From the NCBI GenBank assembly GCA_934339365.1, contig CAKRHW010000008.1, forward strand, positions 1 through 64,000: DNA of 64,000 nt, read 5' to 3'. The stretch is from an uncultured Lachnospiraceae bacterium. GTDB taxonomy: Bacteria > Bacillota > Clostridia > Lachnospirales > Lachnospiraceae. Every line of letters starts with the position of its first letter. Position 1 is the first letter of the stretch. Both the position numbers and the translations under genes were made by a program. The notes beneath the pieces were generated by a model. The model saw only the letters and a program-made list of their open reading frames with translations. It searched no databases and was not told where the DNA came from. Positions 42,485 to 51,448 of this stretch are shown piece by piece.

Positions 42485-44755
42485 ATGTTTGAACATAATA
42501 AACTTCAGAGTTTAGAAGAGTTCTTTTTCGGACTAGATAAAAGAAAAAATAAGGGAATTTTTTTCTACCGCATAGATGGATACAGTGATGGAATCCGGGA
42601 ATTTATTCAGCGTTATTATGAGGAAGCAAGAAAGAACGGAGTGATCATTGAAGGAAAGATACAAAATCCTACAGAGCAGAATCTTTCGTATTATCAGGAG
42701 ATGCTTGGAATGGAATTTGAGATGAATCCTGATTTTATCAAAACCAGGCTGAAAAAATGGCTGCCTAGAATGAATGATGTACAGTGCACGAATGTTACGA
42801 ATGCAATTTACCGGACTTTACAGGAGATGGAGCAGGAAGGCAAGAACATGAATATGATGAAGAATGCGTATGTCAAATTTATGTGCTGGCTGTATTATAA
42901 GTTCGAACGGATTGTACACCAGTTAGGAGCAAATTCACTGCCAAAGATTTTGTATGAGGGAGAAGTCAGCAATTATGAATTAAAGTTGTTGATTGTCTTG
43001 GCATATGCAGGATGCGATATTGTTCTGTTAGAGTATCAGGGAGATGCCGCATATCAAAAATTAGATGCACCGTCTAAGTATTCAGAACTTTGGACAGAAC
43101 CCGGACTTACGGCATTTCCAGAACAATTTTCCTTAAAGGAAATGCGCAGACAGGCAGAACAGTCGATGAAATACGAAAGACTGTATGGAGTCAGACCACA
43201 GATGAAAGCCTGCACGAATGCATGGATGGACGGAAAAGGGTTAGACGATTTAAAAATTGGCATTTACGCAAGAGGAAAGGATTCCCGTTTTTTCTATAAT
43301 GCATTTATGAGAATTAACGGAGTTGAGGACAAGACCACATATGTGAATGATTTATATGCCTTTCAGATGGAAGTAAAGGCGGGTAAGCGGAATTTAGTGG
43401 TGATAAATCAGACAATACAGGCACCTACGGTGGATGAAATTGCAAAGATTCACAGAGGAAATTATAAAGGAATCGAACATCTTGTTGCAGATTTGTTAAC
43501 GAATTTGAAATATTCTGCAAATATTGAATTAGAAAGATTGATGAAACAGTCATTTATTGATATAATTCTAAAAGAATCTCAAATTCCAGAAATGAATCTG
43601 AATAAACTGACAAACAAAGCAGTGTATCTGCTTTGCTGGATGCAAAGATATCAGGATCGTTTGTTTTCTAATTGGAAGATGCCGGATATCTCATGTATGG
43701 TTTATCTTGGCGGATGTCGTAACGAGAATGAAGCATTGTTTATGAAGTTTGTATCAAGACTTCCGGTAGATGTTTTAATTCTTGTTCCGGATCTGAATCA
43801 AAAATGCTGTCTAGAAGATTCCCTTTTATTTGAATGTAATTATCAGGAATCTCTTCATGTGGATTATTTCCCGGAGAATTCTTCAGAGATTAGAATGGGA
43901 ACAGCAGCATATCATGCAGAGAGGGAACTAGATACTTTGATGTATCAGGATACCGGAATGTACCGGAATCAACAGTATGCGAAAGCAAATACGGTTTCTC
44001 TTCAGACTATGTATGAAGAGATTGCTATTTTGTGGGATCAGGAATTAAAATACCGGCCTAATTTTAGCACCATGAATGAGAAGGTAACACTTCCGGTAAT
44101 CTTTGCAAAGGTGTCAGGAGTAAAAGATGGCGATGTTTCAAAATATTGGAATGATGTGAGAACGTTGATTACAGCAGATACTTTTGTCATTACCAGGGCA
44201 CCGTATCTCTTGTCAACAACACATAATCCGATGAAAGCATTTTCAACAGAATTTTATAAGAATGGAAAATTGCAGAAAAACCGGATCAAATCACATCCAC
44301 AGTATCCATACGGATATTTAAGAGATGAGATTCAGGAACATATTTTAGATAAGCTACAGCTTTTGATTGACCAGAAGGTCATAAAAGGAACCTTTGAAAA
44401 TGGAATGGAATACACCATTGTGGCTACGGTTATGAATATGAAGAAAGATATTTTACGGATGCTGCAAAAATTTGACTTTACCAAAAAGAATCCAAAACTG
44501 ATTTATATTAACACAACAGAGAATGTTGTGTCATTAGAGGATGCGATTATGCTTGCCTTTTTAAATCTGGTAGGATTCGATATTGTCATTTTTGTTCCTA
44601 CCGGATATCAGTGTTTTGAGAATTATTTTAATAAAAAAATAGTGGAAGAACATCAGATTGGAGAATATCTGTATGATATGCAGGTGCCGAATTTAGAAGG
44701 AGGAAAAGGTCATATATCCTTAAAGGACCGGATATTTCGGAGAATTCAGAGTTAA
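42485..44755 (+). CDS. YceG-type protein of the Ter-associated biosynthetic module
   Basis: A 756-residue cytoplasmic protein matching the YceG family seen in tellurite-resistance-type clusters (often noted as a putative component of a biosynthetic module). Features: FFYRIDGYSDGIREFIQRYY at the N-terminus, PKILYEGEVSNYELKLL, LDVLILVPDLNQKC-like segment (VDVLILVPDLNQKCCLED) and a C-terminal AFLNLVGFDIVIFVPTGYQC. No membrane helix or signal. It is first in the operon with telA and terD genes. The biochemical activity is not known. Confidence 0.85.
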   Translation: MFEHNKLQSLEEFFFGLDKRKNKGIFFYRIDGYSDGIREFIQRYYEEARKNGVIIEGKIQNPTEQNLSYYQEMLGMEFEMNPDFIKTRLKKWLPRMNDVQCTNVTNAIYRTLQEMEQEGKNMNMMKNAYVKFMCWLYYKFERIVHQLGANSLPKILYEGEVSNYELKLLIVLAYAGCDIVLLEYQGDAAYQKLDAPSKYSELWTEPGLTAFPEQFSLKEMRRQAEQSMKYERLYGVRPQMKACTNAWMDGKGLDDLKIGIYARGKDSRFFYNAFMRINGVEDKTTYVNDLYAFQMEVKAGKRNLVVINQTIQAPTVDEIAKIHRGNYKGIEHLVADLLTNLKYSANIELERLMKQSFIDIILKESQIPEMNLNKLTNKAVYLLCWMQRYQDRLFSNWKMPDISCMVYLGGCRNENEALFMKFVSRLPVDVLILVPDLNQKCCLEDSLLFECNYQESLHVDYFPENSSEIRMGTAAYHAERELDTLMYQDTGMYRNQQYAKANTVSLQTMYEEIAILWDQELKYRPNFSTMNEKVTLPVIFAKVSGVKDGDVSKYWNDVRTLITADTFVITRAPYLLSTTHNPMKAFSTEFYKNGKLQKNRIKSHPQYPYGYLRDEIQEHILDKLQLLIDQKVIKGTFENGMEYTIVATVMNMKKDILRMLQKFDFTKKNPKLIYINTTENVVSLEDAIMLAFLNLVGFDIVIFVPTGYQCFENYFNKKIVEEHQIGEYLYDMQVPNLEGGKGHISLKDRIFRRIQS

Positions 44756-44791
44756 AAAGAAGCATAGTAGTGAAATGGGAATGAAGAAGGA

Positions 44792-44823
44792 ACACTGCCC
44801 ACATCCCTATTTTTTAGCAGTGT
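44792..44823 (+). promoter_or_regulatory. Hairpin between yceG and telA
   Basis: ACACTGC (44792-44798) pairs with GCAGTGT (44817-44823) across an 18-nt T-rich loop. No T tract follows, so it is not a standard terminator; it could stabilise mRNA ends. The telA ribosome site AAAGAGGGTAGTA is directly after. Confidence 0.4.
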
Positions 44824-44838
44824 AGAAAGAGGGTAGTA

Positions 44839-45990
44839 ATGGGAATTGATTTTACAAAGAAGACAGACCAGAATGTGCAGCAGAATACAGCGACAGCCCA
44901 GAACAATGATATAGAAGTGGTGGAGCAGTATGATATTGTACAGGACAGACAGGAATTGAACACACAGTTGACGAACTCACCGGAAGTAGATGCACTTGTA
45001 AGTACAATTGAAATAGATAATTTAGAGACAATTACTACTTTTGGAGCAGAGGCTGCAGAAGAGATTTCGAAGGCAAGTGATGTAGTGCTAAACAGTATGA
45101 ATATGAAGCAGCTAGATGAATCAAGTGAGATGCTGAAAGTACTGACGGATATTATGTCTAAGTTTGATATTGAAGAAATCAAACAGGAACCGGGACTGCT
45201 TGGAAAGATTTTTGGAAATGCCAAGAAGCAGCTTGAGAAGATTCTTGCAAAATATCACACAATGGGTGATGAAGTAGATAAGATTTACGTACAGCTTAAG
45301 AAGTACGAAACAGAGATCAAACAGTCAAACCGTAATCTTCAGGCGATGTTTGATGCCAATGTCGGTTATTATCATCAGCTTGTCAAATATATTTTAGCAG
45401 GTGAACAGGGGTGCAGGGAGATTCAGGCATACATCGATCAGAGACAGAAGGATTTAGAGACAACAGGAGACAATTCAATTCAGTTTGAGATTCAGTCGCT
45501 GCAGCAGTCTCTTATGATGCTTGAGCAAAGAACACAGGATCTTAGAACTGCAGAGAATGTAGCGATGCAGTCAGTTCCAATGATTAAGACGATGGAATTT
45601 ACGAATATGAATCTTGTGCGAAAGATTAATTCTGCATTTATTGTAACACTTCCTGTATTTAAGCAGGCACTTGCACAGGCAATCATGTTGAAACGACAGA
45701 AGGTTCAGGCAGATGCAATGGCAGCTTTAGATGAGAAGACGAATGAGATGCTCATTAAGAATGCAAGAAATACCGTAGAACAGTCTAAGATGACAGCAAG
45801 AATGGCAGCAACAAGCTCTGTTAAGGTTGATACCTTAGAGACAACCTGGAGAACAATTGTAGATGGTATTAATGAAACCAGACAGATTCAGGAAGATGCA
45901 AGAAGACAGCGTGTGGAAGATCAGGCAAGATTAGAGAATATTAAGACAGAGTTTAATAAGATGTATCACATGCCAAAAGAAAAAAGATAA
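44839..45990 (+). CDS. telA: Toxic anion resistance protein TelA (YceH-like)
   Basis: A 383-residue helical, coiled-coil protein of the TelA family (PF05816). Typical are the N-terminal KIFGNAKKQLEKILAKYHTM region, KYETEIKQSNRNLQAMFDAN, LAGEQGCREIQAYIDQRQKD and the C-terminal TLETTWRTIVDGINETRQIQ. TelA proteins accompany TerD domains in membrane-linked stress responses (tellurite, phage, envelope stress). ATG 44839 follows AAAGAGGGTAGTA. Directly followed by two terD genes. Confidence 0.93.
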   Translation: MGIDFTKKTDQNVQQNTATAQNNDIEVVEQYDIVQDRQELNTQLTNSPEVDALVSTIEIDNLETITTFGAEAAEEISKASDVVLNSMNMKQLDESSEMLKVLTDIMSKFDIEEIKQEPGLLGKIFGNAKKQLEKILAKYHTMGDEVDKIYVQLKKYETEIKQSNRNLQAMFDANVGYYHQLVKYILAGEQGCREIQAYIDQRQKDLETTGDNSIQFEIQSLQQSLMMLEQRTQDLRTAENVAMQSVPMIKTMEFTNMNLVRKINSAFIVTLPVFKQALAQAIMLKRQKVQADAMAALDEKTNEMLIKNARNTVEQSKMTARMAATSSVKVDTLETTWRTIVDGINETRQIQEDARRQRVEDQARLENIKTEFNKMYHMPKEKR

Positions 45991-46025
45991 ATAAATAGAA
46001 ATAAAAAGAATGGAGGATTTTAATT

Positions 46026-46607
46026 ATGCCAATTAATTTATCAAAAGGACAGAAAGTAGATTTAACAAAAGGAAACCCGGGATTAAAGAAAATCATGGTA
46101 GGACTTGGATGGGATGTAAATGCCTTCGATACAGGTTCTGCATTTGATTTAGATGCAGCAGCATTTATGGTTGAAGAGAATGGAATATGCCCGACAGAGA
46201 AGGAATTCGTTTTCTATGGTAATCTTCAACATCCAAGTGAATCTGTACAGCATATGGGAGATAACCTTACCGGAGAAGGAGATGGAGATGACGAGCAGAT
46301 TTTAGTAGACTTAGAGAAAGTTCCTGCTAATATTTCTAAGATTGCATTTACAGTAACCATCTATGATGCAGATGCAAGAAGACAGAATTTCGGACAGGTA
46401 TCGAATGCATTTATCCGTATTGTGGATGATGCAACGGGACAGGAATTAATCCGTTATGATTTAGCAGAAGATTTTTCAATCGAGACAGCAGTAGTTGTTG
46501 GTGAGTTATATCGTCACAATGGAGAATGGAAGTTCAATGCGATTGGAAGCGGATTCCAGGGCGGACTTGCAGCACTTTGTGGACATTATGGAATTCAGGT
46601 AGCATAA
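46026..46607 (+). CDS. terD: TerD-family stress protein (first)
   Basis: A 193-residue Ca2+-binding TerD domain, normal length for the family. Motifs: [40 protein letters not shown] and the acidic Ca2+ loop [14 protein letters not shown], ending [22 protein letters not shown] 46026 follows GGAGGATTTTAATT. It is a paralogue of the next gene (same [14 protein letters not shown] core), likely from tandem duplication. Function is in stress tolerance with TelA. Confidence 0.94.
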   Translation: MPINLSKGQKVDLTKGNPGLKKIMVGLGWDVNAFDTGSAFDLDAAAFMVEENGICPTEKEFVFYGNLQHPSESVQHMGDNLTGEGDGDDEQILVDLEKVPANISKIAFTVTIYDADARRQNFGQVSNAFIRIVDDATGQELIRYDLAEDFSIETAVVVGELYRHNGEWKFNAIGSGFQGGLAALCGHYGIQVA

Positions 46608-46644
46608 GTAAGAAACATGCATGACAGAAAGTGAGGAGCGAGAT

Positions 46645-47235
46645 ATGTCAGTAAGTTTACAAAAAGGACAGAAAGTGAATCTGTCAAAGGAAAATGCAGG
46701 TCTTTCAAAAGTCATTGTAGGACTTGGATGGGACGAAGCAAAACGTCAGAAGAGAGGGTTCTTTTCACTGAGACCTCAGGAAATTGACTGTGATGCTTCA
46801 GCTTTATTATTGAAGAATGGAAAGTTTACATCGAATGAAGATGTGGTTTACTTTGGTAATTTAAGACACAAGTCAGGTTCTGTACAGCATATGGGAGATA
46901 ACCTTACCGGAGAGGGTGAAGGAGATGATGAACAGATTGTTGTAGATTTGTCACACATACCGGCAGCATATGACCGGATTGTCATCGTAGTCAATATTTA
47001 TGATGCACTGCAGAGACGTCAGGAATTTGGAATGATTGAGAATGCATTTATCCGTCTGGTAGATGCAAGGAATAATACAGAGATATGCAGATATAATTTA
47101 ACAGAGAATTATTCTGGAATGACAGCAATGATTTTCGGAGAGATTTACAGACATAATGGCGAATGGAAGTTTAATGCCGTAGGACAGGGAACAAAGGATC
47201 CAGGCATTGCCGAGATTGCAAATCGATTCGTATAG
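46645..47235 (+). CDS. terD: TerD-family stress protein (second)
   Basis: A 196-residue TerD paralogue with VGLGWDEAKRQKRGFFSLRP, a basic insertion absent from the first copy, then [29 protein letters not shown] and [21 protein letters not shown] 46645 follows GTGAGGAGCGAGAT; the in-frame ATG 46621 lies upstream of that ribosome site and is less likely. It lies 33 bp before the Ca2+-ATPase gene. Confidence 0.93.
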   Translation: MSVSLQKGQKVNLSKENAGLSKVIVGLGWDEAKRQKRGFFSLRPQEIDCDASALLLKNGKFTSNEDVVYFGNLRHKSGSVQHMGDNLTGEGEGDDEQIVVDLSHIPAAYDRIVIVVNIYDALQRRQEFGMIENAFIRLVDARNNTEICRYNLTENYSGMTAMIFGEIYRHNGEWKFNAVGQGTKDPGIAEIANRFV

Positions 47236-47267
47236 AGACTAGAAGTATATAAAGTTGGAGGAAAAGA

Positions 47268-49931
47268 ATGAAATATAATGGTCTTACAGACAAGGAAGTA
47301 GAGGAGTCGAAGAAGAAATACGGCTCAAATGAGATTCCGGATTCAGAACCGACTACTTTTTGGCAGGAGTTTAAGGAGACATTTAGTGATCCTATGATCC
47401 GGATTTTGCTGATTATTGCAGCAATTATGATTGTGATGTTTTTCTTTGGATATGCTGAGATTTATGAACCACTTGGAACGATTGTAGCAGTAATTATTGT
47501 AGCGATTGTTTCTGCCAAGACAGGTGTGACCAGTGATACGAAGTATCGGGAATTAAAGGAAAACACAGAAAAAGATCAGTGTAAAGTGCATCGTAACGGG
47601 ATTGTAACAGTCATCAATGTAGATGACGTTGTTGTAGGCGATAAAGTATTGCTCCAGTCAGGAGATAAGATACCGGCAGACGGTATTTTGATTTCGGGTT
47701 CTTTAAAAGTAGATAATTCTGCTTTGAATGGAGAAGCCGAGGAATGTAAGAAAACAGCTGCAAAAGAAGATTTTCAGTTAACAGATAATATTACCGGAGA
47801 TACTTTTGTAGATGCACACTCCCTTTTCAGAGGAGCAGTTGTCTTTGACGGCGAGGGAATTCTCGATGTCCGCAAGGTCGGATTAAAGACAATGATGGGA
47901 AAAATGGCTGAAGAAATGCAGGAAGAAGAAGTACAGTCACCATTACAGGTCAAACTTGCAAAGCTTGCAAAACAGATTTCCACTTTTGGATATATCGGAG
48001 CCATTGCGATTGCAGTGTTATATTGTGCATACTTCATTGTTAATCAGGGTGGAATTTCAGAGTTCTTTGCCTTAGGTGCAGAGGAAGTCATTAAGAAAAT
48101 AGTAGAAGCTGTTTCACTGGCAGTTGTTATTATTGTATGTGCAGTTCCGGAAGGATTGCCACTTATGATTTCTCTTGTTCTGATGCAAAATACCAGCAAG
48201 ATGTTAGATCATAACGTTTTAGTAAGAAAAGCAGAAGGTATTGAAACAGCCGGTTCTTTGAATATCTTATTTAGTGATAAGACAGGAACCATTACGAAGG
48301 GACATTTAGAAGTAGTTGATTTCTTCACAGCAGATGGAAATTCCATTCCATTAGACGATTTGAGCAAACATAGCAAAGTAAAAGGTCTGGTTGATTTAGC
48401 AATCGGAAAGAATACACAGTCAATGTTTGATGGAACACACCGCGTAATCGGTGGAAATGCAACAGACCAGGCATTGATGAAATTTATGGGTGAAACAACC
48501 TACCTTGCATTAGAAGAAGACAAGGAATGTGTTGTGACACAGGTACAGGGATTTAACTCTACAAATAAGTTCAGTCAGGCAAGAATTGACAGCGTAGGAA
48601 AGACTTTTTATAAAGGTGCACCGGAACGTTTACTTGCTGCTGCAACGAAGTATTTAGATGAAAATGGCAATGTACAGGAATTAGATCGTGCTGTTTTAGA
48701 CAGAAAGATTGATGAATTAGCAGCAAAAGCAATGCGAGTTCTTGCATTCGGATATTCAGAAAAGCCATTAGAAGAAAATAAGATTCATGAGGATATTGTT
48801 ATCATTGGACTTGTGGGAATTCGTGATGAAGTACGTGCAGAGGCAAGAGATGCCATCGCAGAAGTACAAAAAGCAGGAATTCAGGTTGTTATGATTACCG
48901 GAGACCGTTTAGAGACAGCAGTTGCCATTGCAAAAGATGCAGGTTTGTTGAAAGAAGCAAGTGATCGTGCGATTTCTTCTGCACAGTTAAATGAGATGAC
49001 AGATGATGAAGTGAAGGAAATGATCCCACATATTCGTGTAATCGCAAGAGCACTTCCAACAGACAAATCAAGAATGGTACGTCTGTGTCAGGAAATGAAT
49101 CTGGTTGTTGGAATGACAGGAGATGGAGTAAACGATTCCCCTGCACTAAAAAGAGCGGATGTCGGATTTGCAATGGGAAGTGGTACAGAAGCAGCAAAAG
49201 AAGCCGGTAAGATTGTTATCTTAGATGACAATTTTAAATCTATCAAAGATGCCATCTGGTATGGAAGAACCATTTATCATAATATTTTAAAATTCTGTAA
49301 ATTCCAGCTTGTCATAAATGTTGCAGCCGTAATTGTCAGTGCTATTGCACCATTCTTTGGAATAGAAGAACCACTTAAAGTAACGCATTTACTTTTTGTT
49401 AATCTTGTTATGGATGGTCTTGGTGCCATTATGCTTGGAAATGAACCGGCATTAGAGAAATACATGAGCGAGAAACCAAGAAGAAGAGATGAAAGCATTG
49501 TCAGCAAGAAGATGATGGAACAGATTGTTATTATGGGTGCATGGCTTACGATTGTCAGCTTCGTCTATTTAACAGCAGGATTTTTTAAGAACCTGTTTGC
49601 AAATGAGGAACAGCATTTAACAGGATATTTCGTATTATTTATCGTAGCGGCATTGATGAATGGATTCAATGTGCGTGATGATGGATTTGGAATCTTCAAA
49701 GGATTAAACTTAAATCCTGGATTTTTGAAAGTATTTTTCATTATTATTCTTGTGCAGGCATGTATCGTAAATGCAGCATTGATTCCTTTGGCACCTTTCA
49801 AATGGATTGGAGAAATGTTTAGTTGTACACCATTTGGTATCAAAGGATGGATTGCAGTTGTTCTATTGGCAGTGACTATGATTCCGGTTGATATGATTCG
49901 AAAAGCAATTGTTGGAGAAAAAAATAACTAG
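47268..49931 (+). CDS. Ca2+-translocating P-type ATPase (PMCA/SERCA-like)
   Basis: An 887-residue P2-type ATPase that exports Ca2+. Visible: N-terminal cation-ATPase domain, actuator SALNGEAEECKK (variant of TGES), M4 site VCAVPEGLPLMISLVL with the Ca2+-ligand glutamate, phosphorylation site FSDKTGTITKGH, hinge GMTGDGVNDSPALKRAD, then four C-terminal helices. ATG 47268 follows GTTGGAGGAAAAGA. It is in the telA-terD operon where a TerC-type membrane protein is often found, which suggests that Ca2+ flux is part of this response (inference). Confidence 0.92.
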   Translation: MKYNGLTDKEVEESKKKYGSNEIPDSEPTTFWQEFKETFSDPMIRILLIIAAIMIVMFFFGYAEIYEPLGTIVAVIIVAIVSAKTGVTSDTKYRELKENTEKDQCKVHRNGIVTVINVDDVVVGDKVLLQSGDKIPADGILISGSLKVDNSALNGEAEECKKTAAKEDFQLTDNITGDTFVDAHSLFRGAVVFDGEGILDVRKVGLKTMMGKMAEEMQEEEVQSPLQVKLAKLAKQISTFGYIGAIAIAVLYCAYFIVNQGGISEFFALGAEEVIKKIVEAVSLAVVIIVCAVPEGLPLMISLVLMQNTSKMLDHNVLVRKAEGIETAGSLNILFSDKTGTITKGHLEVVDFFTADGNSIPLDDLSKHSKVKGLVDLAIGKNTQSMFDGTHRVIGGNATDQALMKFMGETTYLALEEDKECVVTQVQGFNSTNKFSQARIDSVGKTFYKGAPERLLAAATKYLDENGNVQELDRAVLDRKIDELAAKAMRVLAFGYSEKPLEENKIHEDIVIIGLVGIRDEVRAEARDAIAEVQKAGIQVVMITGDRLETAVAIAKDAGLLKEASDRAISSAQLNEMTDDEVKEMIPHIRVIARALPTDKSRMVRLCQEMNLVVGMTGDGVNDSPALKRADVGFAMGSGTEAAKEAGKIVILDDNFKSIKDAIWYGRTIYHNILKFCKFQLVINVAAVIVSAIAPFFGIEEPLKVTHLLFVNLVMDGLGAIMLGNEPALEKYMSEKPRRRDESIVSKKMMEQIVIMGAWLTIVSFVYLTAGFFKNLFANEEQHLTGYFVLFIVAALMNGFNVRDDGFGIFKGLNLNPGFLKVFFIIILVQACIVNAALIPLAPFKWIGEMFSCTPFGIKGWIAVVLLAVTMIPVDMIRKAIVGEKNN

Positions 49932-49958
49932 AATTCACTGAAAATTCAATAGTAGAGG

Positions 49959-49994
49959 AAAGATGTGTGATATAATAATCGCACATCTTTTTTT
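49959..49994 (+). terminator. Intrinsic terminator after the Ca2+-ATPase gene
   Basis: AAAGATGTG (49959-49967) pairs with CACATCTTT (49982-49990), followed by further T residues to 49994. The HAD gene starts 14 bp later, so its expression depends on read-through or an unseen promoter. Confidence 0.75.
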
Positions 49995-50008
49995 CTTGGA
50001 GGTTCAAA

Positions 50009-50761
50009 ATGATTTTTTGTACGGATTTAGATAATACTTTAATTTATTCCTATCGCAGGCAAATGCCAGAAGAAAAGCGGTGCGTTGAGATTTATGAGGG
50101 AAGGGAAGTTTCCTTTCTTTCAGAAAAAACTTATCATGGACTGCTTAAGCTGCAGGAAAGCATGATGATTGTTCCGGTTACCACAAGAACGGTAGAACAG
50201 TATCAAAGGATTCAGCTTGGGATTCGTCCATTTGCCTATGCACTGGTATGCAATGGTGGTGTCTTACTTTGCGATGGAAAAGAAAATAAAAACTGGTATC
50301 AGGAATCAATGAAATTGGTGGAAGAGGCACAGGAAGAATTACAAAAGGCAATGGAATTGTTAGCATCCGACGAGAGAATTACTTTTGAGATTCGCAATAT
50401 CCGGGAGCTTTTTATTTTTACAAAAAGCAGGAATGCGAAAGACACGATTTCAGACTTAAAAGAAAACCTAGACCTTACGAAAGTGGATGTTTTCTCGAAT
50501 GGAGTCAAAGTCTATGTAGTGCCGAAACAATTAAATAAAGGAATGGCAGTAAAACGACTGAGGAGATTAATGAAAGAAAAGAACATCATCGCGGCAGGAG
50601 ACAGCCTGTTTGATGTATCTATGTTGCAGGAGGCAGAGATTGGACTGGCACCAGAGGAACTGCAGCAGGGAAAAGAAGAGAATCCAAAGATTCACTATCT
50701 TGTCAAAGATTCGTTATTTTCCGAACAGGTATTAGAATTCATAGAGGAGCAAATCAGATGA
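50009..50761 (+). CDS. HAD-superfamily phosphatase (Cof/sucrose-phosphatase-like)
   Basis: A 250-residue HAD hydrolase with motif I CTDLDNTLIYS at the N-terminus, motif II in VPVTTRTVEQY and motif III/IV in AAGDSLFDVSMLQEAEIG preceded by lysine KGMAVKRLRR. Type IIB cap. HAD enzymes of this kind accompany the Ter biosynthetic module, so a role in dephosphorylating its product is plausible. ATG 50009 follows TTGGAGGTTCAAA. It overlaps the next gene by ATGA. Confidence 0.85.
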   Translation: MIFCTDLDNTLIYSYRRQMPEEKRCVEIYEGREVSFLSEKTYHGLLKLQESMMIVPVTTRTVEQYQRIQLGIRPFAYALVCNGGVLLCDGKENKNWYQESMKLVEEAQEELQKAMELLASDERITFEIRNIRELFIFTKSRNAKDTISDLKENLDLTKVDVFSNGVKVYVVPKQLNKGMAVKRLRRLMKEKNIIAAGDSLFDVSMLQEAEIGLAPEELQQGKEENPKIHYLVKDSLFSEQVLEFIEEQIR

Positions 50762-51291
50762 AACAACGATTACAGACAAGAGCAAATAGAATAGAAATTT
50801 TAACCATGATTGCAGCCATACTTGGAAATATTTCCTGTTTCCTGCCTCTGGTATATGGAAAGGTTACCATTGGCGTGTTAAAATTCAAGACGAATGTAAT
50901 TTATTGGAACAGTTGGGAAGGAAAAATATTTTTTGTGTTAAATCTTTTCATTTTTCTGGCAGCATTGTTTCGTTATCTGAACCTGGCTGCACTTTTTGCA
51001 GCAGGAGATGTGCTGTTAATGATGGAAACCTGCTATCAGGCAGTCACGAATGCGACAAATCTTGGAGATTTGTATCAGCAGATAGAAGAAAAAATAAGTG
51101 CCGGGAATGATGCCTTAAAGTTATTTGGAATCCATATGACAACCTCGGTAGAGACAAAATTTGGTGCAGGATTCTGGATTTTTCTGGTTTCTGTGGTGTT
51201 ACTGCTTGTGGTGCCATTTTTTGAGAAAAAACTAATTTGCATACACAATTCAACTAAAAAAGATAAAAAGTCAAATAGTCTGACAATTTGA
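50758..51291 (+). CDS. Small membrane protein of unknown function
   Basis: A 177-residue protein with about four membrane helices (TMIAAILGNISCFLPLVYG; FFVLNLFIFLAALFRYLNL; LAALFAAGDVLLMM; WIFLVSVVLLLVVPFF), a loop of about 40 residues before the last, and a basic tail. The start overlaps the HAD gene stop, implying coupling. No family recognised; its place at the end of the Ter cluster is the only clue. Confidence 0.7.
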   Translation: MKQRLQTRANRIEILTMIAAILGNISCFLPLVYGKVTIGVLKFKTNVIYWNSWEGKIFFVLNLFIFLAALFRYLNLAALFAAGDVLLMMETCYQAVTNATNLGDLYQQIEEKISAGNDALKLFGIHMTTSVETKFGAGFWIFLVSVVLLLVVPFFEKKLICIHNSTKKDKKSNSLTI

Positions 51292-51304
51292 TAAAAAGTT
51301 TATA

Positions 51305-51333
51305 TTTACAAGAGAAATAGAATGTAGTATAAT
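51305..51333 (+). promoter_or_regulatory. Sigma-A promoter of the glutamate synthase operon
   Basis: TTTACA (51305-51310), 17-bp spacer, TATAAT (51328-51333). It leaves a leader of about 110 nt before the gltB ATG. Confidence 0.75.
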
Positions 51334-51341
51334 TCAAATCA

Positions 51342-51410
51342 GTCTGAGGTACTAGATTATAACAATGTAGATGAGAAGAAGTCTCATTAATCAAACTGCC
51401 TCATGCCTAC
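51342..51410 (+). promoter_or_regulatory. Structured 5' leader of gltB
   Basis: TGAGGTA (51345-51351) can pair with TGCCTCA (51397-51403), enclosing a hairpin ATGAGA (51371-51376) / TCTCAT (51382-51387). GTAG (51367-51370) and CTAC (51407-51410) offer a competing pairing. It does not match a riboswitch consensus I can recall; a regulatory role is inferred. Confidence 0.4.
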
Positions 51411-51448
51411 GAATAAGAGAATGTTTGAAAGTAAAGAAAGGAAATGCA

